Part shown: in pieces, positions 47,288-58,689 of the stretch
How the letters are laid out: each line of letters starts with the position of its first letter
How positions within the stretch are numbered: the stretch's first letter is position 1
Source of the DNA: Phyllostachys edulis
Lineage: Eukaryota > Streptophyta > Magnoliopsida > Poales > Poaceae
Assembly: GCA_036346405.1 (NCBI GenBank)
Contig: CM070548.1
Coordinates: 49,519,779-49,583,778, forward strand
Length of the DNA stretch: 64,000 nt
Reading direction: 5' to 3'
The notes under the pieces: model-generated
What the model was told of the DNA's origin: nothing
Databases searched by the model: none
What the model saw: the letters and a program-made list of their open reading frames with translations, nothing else
Position numbers and translations under genes: made by a program

Positions 47288-48189
47288 GTCATCATCCATG
47301 TGGTCCCAAAGATGGGGCCAAGCCTCTCAAGCGTCTGGATCCCACTGAACCGTCCTCGCTTGCAAACTGGCCCAAGTAACTTGGTGCACCACATGCCTTA
47401 CCATGCACCATGACTGCACCTGGCTTCCTTGACTATTCTGGGCCTCAGCTCCTCCCTGAGCTTAGTTCCGGTACACCTTGTCGTTGTTTGTCATGTTCAC
47501 CACCGGTAGTTCCCGCTCTGGTTCCTTGTCTTCTCGGCTTGTAAGCACCCCGTTAGCCTCGGTCATATTCCGGTGGCTGAAGAAACTAGACCCGCCATTA
47601 TGTGTTAATGGAGTATTTTGGTGATTAATGACAAATCTATTTGTGAGACTAATACTTCTATTGTTATACCTATTGTGTAGTCTTATTTGGATAAAAAGGT
47701 GAAAATCATGGAAGTATGCATTCGACATCATATTCTTATATATTGTTGCATTCCTCGGATCCAAAATATAGGTTGAACTCCACCAAAAGTTTAACTTGAA
47801 TATGTGCATATGTTTTTATTATACATTCATGTATGCACACATTTAGGGGGAGTTCACTCTATGTTTTGTGGTTTCATTAGTATTGATCCATATTTCTTTA
47901 TCCACATATATTGGGGATCTCTACTTTGAAACATATCCTTTGAGTATAAAAAACTTGTCTAGTTCATATATACTCATATTACTTTATATTCAATTATTTG
48001 CAATTGTGTTGTGGGACTAATGTGTGTGCTAATATGTGTTCAAGGCTTAGTCCCGGAGTTTGAATGATAACATGAAAAGGAAATGCAAAGATGATAAAAG
48101 ATTGACATGGCTCAAGACAAAGGAGTCATGCATTGTATTTCGAAAAGCTTCTGGAGAAAGTTCAGTGGAAATCGGTATGACTGCATTTG

Positions 48190-49640
48190 GTAAGCGGTAC
48201 TACCGGTGTGCAGTAGTACCGGAGTTCTTTTGGCAGAACTACCGCAACCCGGTCTGACCGAAGATTACTTGGAGGTACATATTTTCTAGAGAGCATGTTT
48301 TGGGAGTTTTGTTCTCCCTTGAAGATCGGTATGACCGCATGTCTTAAGCGGTACTACCGCTCTGCGGTAGGACCGGTATTTACATGGCGGTATGTAATTT
48401 CCAGAGAAGGTGTTTTTCTTGATTCTTAAATCTTTGGAAATTGGTAGTACCGCCCATGAGAAATAGTACGACCGGAGAGCGGTATTACTGGATTCTAGTT
48501 GGCAGTCGTACCGCACCTTTCTGCAATTACTTGTTTAGAAGCATTTATTGCAGGTATATCTTGGTAATTACTGTTAATCATTGTGGGACTAACATTTTCC
48601 ATGAGTTGGATAAATAGGTTATGTTCCAGGGTGATGAAGACTTCAGATGACATCATGAGTTGATCGTCATCAAGTCAAGGTTCAAGAAGAGGATGCATCA
48701 TCTGTTGATGCATATCAAGATCTCGAAGAGGAGATGATCATGAGTTGATCATCAAGTCAAGAGAAGACTCAGCATGTGTTGATGGAGGTCAAGTAAAGGA
48801 TGCATCATGGGTTGAAGCATGTCAAGATGATGACCCGGACTTGAAGTGAAGATGTATGTCATCAAGCTTCAAGAAGATGCTCAAGGCAGAGGTATGACTA
48901 ACTAGGGCTAAGGATGTATTCCTAGCCTTTTACCGGTCTTGGTGTTTGGTTGGAAGACTGGATTGCTAGTATAGGTTGTCGTACTATTAAGAGGGGTCTT
49001 GTCTAGTAGCTTGAGTCTCATCATGTGTTGATAGCTCAATCTCGCTTTCTCTAGCTCATCATGGCATGATGCTATTATTTGCAAATAGCCGAGGCTCATG
49101 CATCTAATCCTTGTCGCATGTGACTACTTTGCAAATGTGTTTTGCAAATGGTTGAAGTCCATATACCTACTCCTTGTGGCATGATCTAGGTTTGCAAATG
49201 TGTTTTGCAAATTGTTGGGATTCATGCATTTTCCCTTGGCATGGTCTAAGATTGCTTATTACTATTTTTGTGGACTTAGACCATGGTAGTGGCTCTTGGA
49301 GTTGTGCTTTTTAATTTGATCAAATGTGTTTGAGATCAATCAAATAGGTGGGTTATGTAGCCCTCTGAATAAGCTTTCTATAGAGTCCAAGATCACTCAA
49401 TTCTGACATCGGAGTGAAAAATTATGACCTTTTTATCGAGTGTCGTCTGTGCTGATTTTGGGTTGTGGTACGATCGCCATGAAAAGAGAGGTACGACCGC
49501 CCAGAACGGTAGTACTGGCCCTTGTGAGTGCGGTAGTACCGCACCAAAGTTTGAACAGCTAGTTTTTGAGCCGTTAATGCACCCTTTCCAACCGTTGAGT
49601 CAAAAACAGTAGTACCGGCCCTTGTGAGTGCGGTACGACC
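48190..49640 (+). promoter_or_regulatory. U3 palindrome array of element H
   Basis: Repeated GCGGTACTACCG, GGTAGTACCGC and GGTCTGACCG variants in two clusters upstream of the TATA box, as in Sirevirus B. Confidence 0.65.
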
Positions 49641-49697
49641 GCATTTCGGCTGAGTTTGCTGATTTCAGCTCCCAACGGCTAGTTTTTGTGTGTGGGC

Positions 49698-49704
49698 TAT
49701 AAAT
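49698..49704 (+). promoter_or_regulatory. TATA box of element H LTR
   Basis: TATAAAT in GGGCTATAAATACCCACC, followed by a Sirevirus leader with repeated GTGCAT(G/T)C(G/A)TTGCAC motifs. Confidence 0.78.
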
Positions 49705-50449
49705 ACCCACCTTAGCCGGTTAAGAGACAACTTTTGGCATTCCATTTCACTCACTTGAGCTAGTGTGAGCTTCTCCTCTCAATTGTGCATGCGTTGCACC
49801 TTGTGAGCAAGGAGAGAGGTCTCTAGTTGCATGTGTTGCATCTAGAGGTGGGTTTTGTATCCACTTGAGCTTGTGCATTCATTGCACGTGGTGAGAGTCA
49901 AGCAAGGGGCCTGGCTTGTTACTCTTGGTATTTGCCGACACCTAGACTGCGTGGAGGTGTCGTGGATCGGTGATCTTCTCAAGAAGCTTGTGAGAAGGCC
50001 TGGCGTGTTGTGAAGGTTGGAGCTCACCTAACCGGAGCGGTAAAGAGCTACCACTAGTGGAATTGAGGTGTTTGGCTTAATTCGTGGAGCCGGTCCAATT
50101 AGTTTGGGCTTACCTCAACGTGGATTAGGGGAGACCGGCAATTCTCCGAACACCACGGTAAAACGCCATTGTGTCATTGTGGTTTGCTCTCTAGTGTTTT
50201 ACTTTGTACTTTACTATATTGCAATTTACATTCTTCGAATTAAATTGCTTACTTGTCTTTGTATGCTTGCAATCATTATCAATAGACTTATATTGTTAGT
50301 GCACTTAGTAAAGACTAGTTGATTTAGGCTTTAATTGTGCAAAACCGAATTAATTTACAATTCCGCATTAAAATTCGGTTTTAGCCAAAAGATTTTAAAA
50401 CCGCCTATTCACCCCCCCCCCCTCTAGTCGGCCTCCTCGATCTTATAGT

Positions 50450-51451
50450 GGCACCTTGATTATTCTGGACCTCAGCTCCCCTAGCTTAGTACCGATCTCG
50501 TCCACCTCACCATGACGTAGCTCCGGAGTCCTACAACCATCACCATCACCGACAACCAAACCATCACATAGCACTACACGACACACAAAATCATCAATTG
50601 ATACAATTGATGAGTCAAGAACACATAAATCCAAAGCATCGCTTATAGAAGCATCACTTTACCTCAAAAGATCATTGCTCAAACTTTGCCTTCAATGGTT
50701 CTTGTCAATCTTGCACCTTTTTTTAGTCCAACCATCTCACCCGGCATCCATGACCATTCTGTACCTTGGTTCTCCTAACCAAGTCCCAGTCCTCCTCGTC
50801 ATTAACTATAGTTGATTCTAAGCCACATGCATAACAATAGACCAAGCAACCATTTTCGAACTCAAGTTCTTCATAACATGATCCACATTAGTCCATAAGA
50901 GTATTACACAAACATATGCACCAAACCCAAGCTCCTAGGACCAACCCTGAAAATTCAGCACACCTCTTTGTGTACTGAACCACCATGGTCGATCAAACCA
51001 TCGGCAACAAGTCGGTCTGACCGTACCTGGTCGGTCTGACCTCCAGCCCCGGTAATAGGAGACCGGTCGGACCACCCACCGGTCTAACTGCCAACTAGCG
51101 GCCGGTTAGACTGCTTCCTAGTTTCGGAAAACACCCTCCGTGAACTTTTTGGCAAAATTTTATCTAGTTTTTGTCTAGTCTCCATTTTCAATGACACTTA
51201 GTGCAAACACACCCCCAAACACTCTCACACAAGTGTTTGGTGCCGATTCGTCAAAATCTCTCACCACTGGTTTGACAACCACCAATGGTCGTTCAACCAC
51301 CAATGGTCGTTCAGACTGCCCTATAAGGCCAGTCAAACCACTGGCCACAACTCCAACAAATTGCTAACCCGAGGGTTTACTCCTGAAACTCCTCGACGCC
51401 GTTGCCAATTGTTAAACACCAAGATTAGGACCATACCACATGCTCTCCACA
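50450..51451 (-). repeat. Sirevirus D LTR, start segment
   Basis: LTR sequence ending on the plus strand CTCTCCACA at 51451, where the minus-strand LTR begins TGTGGAGAGC. It has GGTCGGTCTGACC-type palindromes at 51010-51115. Short ORFs are incidental. Confidence 0.65.
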
Positions 51452-51964
51452 ATCTCCCCCTTGATGAACACATTGGCAATCTACCCAAAAATATAAATTG
51501 GAGGTATTTTTGAAATAACTCGCTCGGTTTTGCAAAAAGGCTCAACTTGGTCCAAAAGCAAGAGAAAGCCATGAATGACCAAGCTGGCTTCAGGAATACA
51601 AAAGCAAACTAGTAGAGGCAATGAAGTGCAGAAAAGCTTCAAATCCAGATATGGCATCAAAAACTCACTCGAGTTCCTCATGAAAAAACAATTGTTCAAT
51701 TTGACCTTTGATCATAGTGAGAAGTCAATTTTTGAATTTAAACTAATAAATTATCATTACAGCACAAGAATGCATATATCCCCCTGAATACAAGATTAGC
51801 CCATTTTCTGTATTTTTGCCACATTCTCTCCCCCCTTTGACAATGGAGTCATCAAGGAATCACACCTTCCTCTCACCCATTTTTGAATTTTCTCCCCCTA
51901 TTTTGCATTTCTCCCCCTGAATACAAGATTAGCCCATTTTCTGCATTTTTGCCACATTCTCTCC
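51452..51964 (-). other. Polypurine tracts and local duplication of Sirevirus D
   Basis: CAAGGGGGAGAT on the minus strand (51452-51463) adjoins the LTR. Further tracts lie near 51782, 51830 and 51892-51920. A stretch of about 125 bp (GAATACAAGATTAGCCC...CACATTCTCTCC) is present at 51786-51833 and again at 51918-51964, continuing past G2 at 57536. This is a tandem duplication that includes the extra polypurine tract. Confidence 0.65.
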
Positions 51965-52539
51965 TGTAACATCCCAAATGTATAAATGGGTGTGTGTTTC
52001 AAATGTAAGAAAATGTGTAGAATTTAAAACTTTTTCTCATATCTTGAAACTCTTGAACTCTTCTATAATTCTTGTCAAGAGTTGTGGAATTCAAAAACAC
52101 AAAGCTCCTCTTGACTAAAGTCAAACCCTTATTCAACTTGTCACAAATCCTATGCCAAAACTTTGGGAAATATTTTTCCTTGGGTCTAGGAATGATGAGT
52201 GACCCCTCTGAATTATTTCATAATTTTTAGAAATTATTTGATAATTTTTGGAGGTAAGTCAAACCAATTTTTCAATTGGTCAAACCCTAGAACAGCCCTT
52301 GATGAATTTCTTGAGAAAAATGCAGCATATAAAAACCTCTGGAAATTTTATGTAAGGTTAATCCTGGAGTGAGGAAGCTCCAGTTAAAATTTTGGAATTT
52401 TTGGAGTTAGTTTGCTACCTCTAAAAAATTCCTCCAAACATAGCCTTCAAATTTAAACTCAAACCTGGCACTGTTCCTTGGGTCCGAGCCACTTCCCAAG
52501 TGGGTCGAACCCAACCGCATCCCCAGCTCAGCCTGTGCT

Positions 52540-53790
52540 CCTCCCCCGCGCGAGGTCGTGCCCCGTTGGATCAAAATCCAATAGCCACGACCTCCGCCAC
52601 AACCAACCGCTGCCCAGCCACCGAGCTCCTCCACATGAGTCGTCAGGTTCGTTGGATCCAAATCAACGGCCACGACCTCCCCTCTCATCTCGTCGCCATC
52701 AGATCCAGATCTCACGGCCACGACCTCCCCTCTCTTTGCGGTGTCATGCCTAACCGCCAAGACCTCCCACCTCTCTGTCGTGCTCCGTTGGATCAGAATC
52801 CAACAGCCACGACCTCCCCTCTCCATTTCGTCGCCGTTGGATCAAAATCCAACCGCCACGACCTCCCCACCTCTTTTCTGCGTCGTGCGCAACCGCCACG
52901 ACCTCCTACCTCTGTTCGTAGCCATTGGATTGAAATCCAACCGCCACGACCTCCCTCTAGGTTGTGCATCATCGGACCGAGATCCACTGGCCACGACCTC
53001 TCATCCCCGTTGTGCGCCATTGGATCGAGATCCAACAGCCACGACCTCCTCCCCCGTTTCAGAACCGTGCGCAATGGCCATGACCTCCCTCCTCTATTCA
53101 GCGCCTTTGGATGTAAATCCAATGGTCCTGACCTCCCTCTCTATTGTGCGCCTTTGGATTAAAATCCAGTGGCCACGACCTCCCTTTGCATCGTGCGCAA
53201 CACCCACGACCTCCCCTCAACGTTGTGCACCCTTGGATGTAAATCTAACGGCCACGACCTCCATCACGTCGTGCGCAACAGCCATGACCTCCCCTCAACG
53301 TTGTGTGCCCTTGGATGTAAATCTAATGGCCACGACCTCCATCGCGTCGTGCGCAACAGCCACGACCTCCCCTCAATGTTGTGCGCCCTTGGATGTAAAT
53401 CCAATGGCCACGACCTCCCCTCAACGTTGTGCGCCCTTGGATGTAAATCTAATGGCCATGACCTCCCATCGCGTCGTGCGCACCAACCACGACCTCCCCT
53501 CGATGTTGTGTGCCGTTGGATCAAAATCCAACAGCCACGACCTCCCATTGCTTGTCAGGGTCGCGCGCAATGGCCAGGACCTCCCCACCTCTGTTTCACG
53601 CCATTGGATGCAAATCCGATGGTCTCGACCTCCTGTCTCCTTTCAGCGCGCGACCTCCCCTTTTCTTTTCGCAACCGTGCGATGGAGATCTAGCGGCTGC
53701 GACCTCCCCAATCATGAGCTTCTGGTCATGACCTCCCCATTTCCCTTTAGACCCCCGAATCAGATCCAAGGGTCACGACCTCCCCCCTTT
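52540..53790 (+). promoter_or_regulatory. U3 array of GACCTCC and GTTGGATC palindromes, G2
   Basis: About twenty units of roughly 60-70 bp. Each holds (C/T)GCCA(C/T)GACCTCC and a TTGGAT(C/G)-NNN-ATCCAA dyad. Several units around 53210-53480 are nearly identical, showing recent local amplification. The 437-residue open frame at 52741-54054 is only the translation of this array. Confidence 0.8.
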
Positions 53791-54048
53791 TCTTATCGAA
53801 CGGTTGGGGGCAGCACCTGTTCTTCTCCTTCCTCGGGCTTTGCGCGGCGCCATGGCGAGAGGGGAGCAAAGGCTCTGTCACCTCCCAACCGCTCTTTTGT
53901 CGCCAAGATTAAATCTTTGGTCGACCTTCCCACCCATAGGTCTGCTCGACCGCCCCATCCCTCCGCGTCCTTGTGGCGCCATGGACCAAGCTGTGGGCTA
54001 AGCTCACCATGGAGCTTAACCCTAGCTCATGGCCTCTGCTCCCCGGCT

Positions 54049-54055
54049 TTATAAG
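54049..54055 (+). promoter_or_regulatory. TATA-like box of solo LTR G2
   Basis: TTATAAG in CCGGCTTTATAAGGTCC, at the position equivalent to TATAAAA in G1. Confidence 0.6.
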
Positions 54056-54419
54056 GTCCTCTTGTTCCTCCTTGGCACTCTTTAAACACCACTTAGCTTC
54101 TCCTCTTGCTCTAAGGAGCGCAAGCACCGTGAGCCCCCAACCGCCATTGTTGCACTTTGGAGCTCTCGGTGAAGGCGGTGCCCAAAGGATTTCCTCTCCT
54201 CTCTTTGCTTCACTTGTGCCTCTCACCTCACCGATCATTTCCCTAACTCAATTTGGGTTGGCTTCCACAGAGCGACTTAATCTGAGTTTTGGAGCTTATG
54301 GCCGTGAGCCCCCTTCTTCCCCATCACCGTAAGGACCTCCCCCTTTCAATTCCTTGCTCTGGGAGCACCTCCTAACTCTATGGAATGCATCTTGATGACC
54401 CGGTGCAGTTGATTATGCC

Positions 54420-57184
54420 CAGGTCCTCTTCTCCACGTTGTCCTCCTCGGCGCCGGCAAGGTCCTTCGTCGCCGGAGCTGCTCAGTCCTCCTCTGTCCCT
54501 CCGGGACCTCCAGGTAACCTCCTGGTAGTCCCTTAGAGCTGGGCACTCACTTGAATGAACCGCTGCGGAGCTCCTTTTGCTGTTTGTCGTTTGTCCGTGC
54601 TTTGCACCGCCGCCTCTCCTCCGGCTCGCCGGCGCTCTGGTCCACCACCGCGGGTGTGAGTGGTACCAGTGGGTGCGCACTGCTATTGCGCACTCGTACC
54701 TGGCATCCATTCGCACCGCCGTGGCCTGAGTCACTGGCGGTGACCATTTCTTCGTCGTCAGTTTCGTTGTCGGACGAAACCGACAACTGTAGCAGCTCGT
54801 TAGGACCGTCCAGTTTTAGATCTGCGGGCAAGATCTCGCGAGGCCGTGCGCATGCTCTATGTCACGTTGGTTGCGAGCCGTCCATCTCGCGATCAACGGT
54901 CCACAACCTCCGCCTCCTTTCTCGCGCAGGGTTTCCAAACGCGCCGCGCGCGAATCCAACTCGGGCCGTTGGATTCAAGATCAACGGCCCATGTTCGTTG
55001 GATCTGCGTGGGCGCGAGCACGTGTTGCCAGCAGGTCTTGGGCCGTCTGATCCAGGATCAACGGCCCAGGTTCGTCCGCGTCAAATCGATTTTAGGAATT
55101 CCCGATGGATTTATTTGTGAACTGAAAAAGGTAATGAACTTCAAAAATGCATAACTATTTCATTTTAGCTCCATTTCAGTTGATTCAAATTTTGGTAGCT
55201 CTGGTTTGGACTCAGCTTTAATCTAAAAATGGTTGTAAGCTTAGTTCGGCTCCAGAAAATTGATTTGCAAGTTGGTTTAGAAATAGACTTTTAATGTTGC
55301 TTTAAAATTTTCATTTAACTTATAAAATGCATAAGTAATCCTCTATAGATCCTTTTTGAGTGAATCCAACTTTGTTGGCTTCCTATATTAGTGTAATAAA
55401 TGGTAGAATAGGATTTAGACATGTACTATTTTCAAAAGAATTGTGGGTGCATTTTATTTGTGCTCTTTTGCATGTCTTTGAAAAATCGTAAAACATGCAT
55501 CATAGCTCCAAATGAGGTGAACTCAATTGTGTTATTCATCTCCTGAGGTGCTTGATTTACCATAAAAATCCCAGGTGCAGCACCTCTTTGGAAAATTGTG
55601 CTAGAGAATTTAATTTGGATGAACAGTAACCGAATTCTATTTTCCAGCAATTTCCAGGCTGAGCAGATTTGTTTTGGCCATAACTTTTGCATTGAAAATC
55701 CAAATCAATTGGTTCTTGTTGCTAAATTCTATAAAAATCATGATCTAGCTGTTGTAAAAATTTCAGAGCATTTGGAGAAAATTGGCTGTTGAGTCTTTTA
55801 GGTTTTCGTCGTTCTTATCGGTTCTTTTTCGCTTTTTCATTAGGTGCCGACGAGTGCGTTGATCCCGTGAGTGACCCTTTGCAGCATGGTGAACAGCTCC
55901 AGCAAGGCAAGCAGTTTGATCATGTTTAATCCCATTACTTTCAAAGTCTAATACTTTGTTTAACTTGTATGTATGCATGCTCTATTTTGTTGTTAAATGA
56001 TTATCGATTAGTTGATCCTATAGATGCATACTCTGTAGGTAAATATCCATTCTCTACTACTAAGCCTAGGAATATCTTGCTGTGATGTAGAGTTCATTGG
56101 ATGAGCTCTCATCACTTAGTAGATCACGTGTTGGTAATGCTTAGAAATGCTTAGATTACGGTAGAATTGGGCGGTCATCGACTTAGTCGATGACCTTGAT
56201 CACATAAAAATTATTATTCCATTATGTCCAGCACTTGTGCTTTGTTAATTTGTAAAGTCAAAACAAAACTAAAAATGAAAACTATGTGGACTTGGGCACA
56301 ATGGATGATGGTGTGATTTGTTGGTATGTGGAATGGTGCCTAAGTCAACAAGGACCGAACATCTTGTTACACTAAACCAAGCAATTTTGCGTGCTAACCA
56401 CACGAGGGGGATATGGGACCTCTCTTGACTAAGTACTTTGGCGGGTGTTAGCTTCGAGTTGCATGGTGGGCTATTGGGTGAGCATAGTGGGGTTTATCCA
56501 TCGCAAGGAGCACCACCAGTATAAGGGGTGAGCATCTTTGATGACTCAAGCATCAACGTATGGGGAGGTTGTATCCCCATATGGGCGACTCGTTGTTGAC
56601 ACTCAATATTGGAAATGTCTCGTTGGACTTAGCTGTGCTTAAGCACACCAAAGGAAGTGTGTTAATAGCTTGGCGAAAAGGCGATTCGGCGTGTGGGTAC
56701 ATTGGTACACCCTGCAGGTTCAAACTATTCAATAGCCTCGCCCTAGGTTATGGACACGCTTAGGAAGTCTTTCGAGAGTTAGACTATAACCTTTAATTAA
56801 AACTTGACATGGGTGGTATGAATGGGTAATTCATGCTATTGTTGTGGTGACTATTGGGTTAGTCACTTCCAGGATTGTTGTTGTCATCTATCTATTGTTA
56901 TTATGTTGTTGTCTCGCTGTTATTTGCAAATTAAAAATAAATTGCAAAACTGCTTTGAATCTATTTAAATATTGCAAATCAAAACTTGCTTTATGCTGAA
57001 AACAACCTACAGCCTCCACTTAAAGAAGCTTTCATGTAGCATATGTATAGGTCTGTTACCCTACACGTAAGTCTTGCGAGTACAATTTTTGTACTCATTT
57101 GCTTTGCTTAATTAATTTGTTGCAGAGGATGTGGAGCCCCAAGGGCCCCACTTTTGTGAGATGTGTTGTGGATGGGACGACTAG
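54420..57184 (+). CDS. Split LTR reading frame, G2 copy (exons 0, A, B)
   Basis: Exon 0 ends CCTCCAG at 54513 before donor GTAACC, phase 1, open back to a TGA near 54396, with no in-frame ATG seen. Exon A is 55844-55906 (63 nt), after acceptor CGCTTTTTCATTAG and before the GC donor AAG/GCAAGC, beginning ADECVDPVSD. Exon B is 57126-57184, after acceptor TTTGTTGCAG, ending FCEMCCGWDD then TAG. Exons A and B encode nearly the same peptides as in G1 although the surrounding introns have drifted. Function unknown. Confidence 0.45.
56691..56758 (+). other. Conserved LTR block, G2 copy
   Basis: GTGTGGGTACATTGG, CTATTCAATAG and GGTTATGGACACG, in the same place as in G1. Confidence 0.7.
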
Positions 57185-57535
57185 CTTGGCGGCCTGGTCG
57201 GTTGCCTTGTGGGCTTTAGGCAAACCGTATGGCTTTTGTTTATCGCCATCTTATGGCTTTTGCTTCCGCTGTTATTTATCTTTCTTAGTTGTTATTTGGC
57301 CGGTCGGCCCCTTTTGTAATAACTCTCTCTATTATGTATGTCCTTGGTTTAATCTAGTTCGTGCTTTGGTTCTATGTCTTGTATGATCTTGATGCATAAT
57401 TCTGTAAAGGGGTGTGTATACTGTATTTTTGGGAAGTATACATATCTCGAAGACACGGGTTATTTTGTTTGTGATGTTAGGGTCAATGAATGACTAAGCA
57501 TTACAAGCTAAATAAGCCGGGGTTCTCACATCTCC

Positions 57536-58689
57536 CCACTTTGACAATAGAGTCACCAAGGAATCACGCATTCCTCTCACCCATTTTTTCAGCTTAAAGA
57601 TGAAGGGAAGAAGCATAACAAAGAGAATGAGTGAAATGCAATGGAGTGCCTTCACTTTTAGATTTAGTTTTTAGGAGCATGAAGACTAGGGGATTACCCA
57701 ATATGAAGAAGCTAACATCTAGTAATGCACTAGACATATCAAGTAGGAAGGATAGCATATCAAGAATTGCAAGCTACAGCTTGACATCAAGACATATATC
57801 CAAGAGCCATCTAGTCTAGTGAATAAAATGAAATCACTAGAGGATAATATGAATAAACACAATATGAGTAACAACCAAGCCACAGCAAGCTAGTAATTCA
57901 AGATGATGAAACAAGCATTGACTACTAGATGGATTACAAATGCTACAACTTGAATCAATAGCTTGCTCAATTTCATTTGATTTTCAATATTGCTCTAGGT
58001 GTGTAACAGACCTTTTGCCAGCAAAGATATGACATTTTTAGCATAAAAAAACTCTAGTGAGGTGTAATAGACTACTTTTAAGCTAGGAGTACTCTAGGCA
58101 TGTAGTAGACCTTTTGCGAGTACTCCCATTTTATTTTTATTTTTGTATGATACCACTTGTTGTTTTCATGAAAACAAGGGATTTTTAGTTAAAACACTAA
58201 AATTGAGCAAAAGCTATGAGTCGTCCAAGATTTTCTTCTAAGTTCAAGATAGATTCAAGATAAGCCTAGTAATTCTAGTTAGCACTCAATAATCATGTAC
58301 AAGATCTCAAAAGACATAAAAGTCTGGCTCGACTTATACCACAAGTTAAATTTAGTTATCACTTGGTAATTTTAGATTAAGCCTAGACCTTCTAGCTCTA
58401 TGCCACATGCCAAGGCATCAACAAGTAGCTAAGCAAGTAAATCATGCTAAGACAAGCGTGCAAGCTATATCATGACATTAATCAAAAGATAGACGCCACA
58501 TCAACATGGGCAATAAGCAAAGCTACATCAATTTACAAGTTGAAGCAATAAATCTATATTACAATGCAGCATTTTTTATATTTCATATGAATGCAATATG
58601 ATACAATGCATGAGATGCAAGAGAAAAGGCAATAAAAGCCAAATAAATCACTTGATGAAGAAGGACAAAACAAGGATCAACTCCCCCTC
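57536..58689 (-). other. 3' non-coding region of Sirevirus D
   Basis: A/T-rich sequence with no genuine ORF. Repeated phrases (GACCTTTTGCCAGCAAAG / GACCTTTTGCGAGTACTCC, GTGTAA(C/T)AGAC) near 58000-58125 parallel the tandem region in the 3' end of B. Confidence 0.5.

Larger units (their letters stand above)
47601..50449 (+). mobile_element. Element H: Sirevirus LTR, plus strand (probable solo or truncated)
   Basis: About 2.85 kb starting near TGTTAATGGAGTATTTTGG and ending in a C-run followed by CTCTAGTCGGCCTCCTCGATCT, the usual Sirevirus LTR end. Palindromes of the GGTACTACCG type lie at 48190-48520 and 49480-49640, upstream of TATA 49698. No internal region follows. Similar host sequence on both sides (about 47430 and 50457) suggests a local duplication, so exact ends and TSD are unsure. 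Confidence 0.65.
51965..57530 (+). mobile_element. Solo LTR G2 (5.57 kb), same family as G1
   Basis: Begins TGTAACATCCC and ends GGGGTTCTCACA, flanked by a perfect TSD TCTCC (51960-51964 and 57531-57535). It is inserted in Sirevirus D. It has the same order of array, TATA, exons and conserved block as G1. At 5.3-5.6 kb the G family LTRs are among the longest I would expect in plants. Confidence 0.92.

Noticed and set aside
52741..54054. A 437-residue open frame on the plus strand
   Set aside because: It is the translation of the GACCTCC/GTTGGAT array (repeating RPP and TTS) in LTR G2. The array leaves several frames open on both strands, and nothing in it resembles a protein domain.
54551..55120. 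A 189-residue ORF in solo LTR G2
   Set aside because: It lies in the first candidate intron of the LTR, overlaps ORFs on the other strand, and has no counterpart in G1 at the same place.
24307..57530. G1 and G2 as the two LTRs of one 33-kb element
   Set aside because: Each LTR has its own perfect and different TSD (AAAAC, TCTCC), G1 lies inside Sirevirus B, and no matching internal region lies between them.
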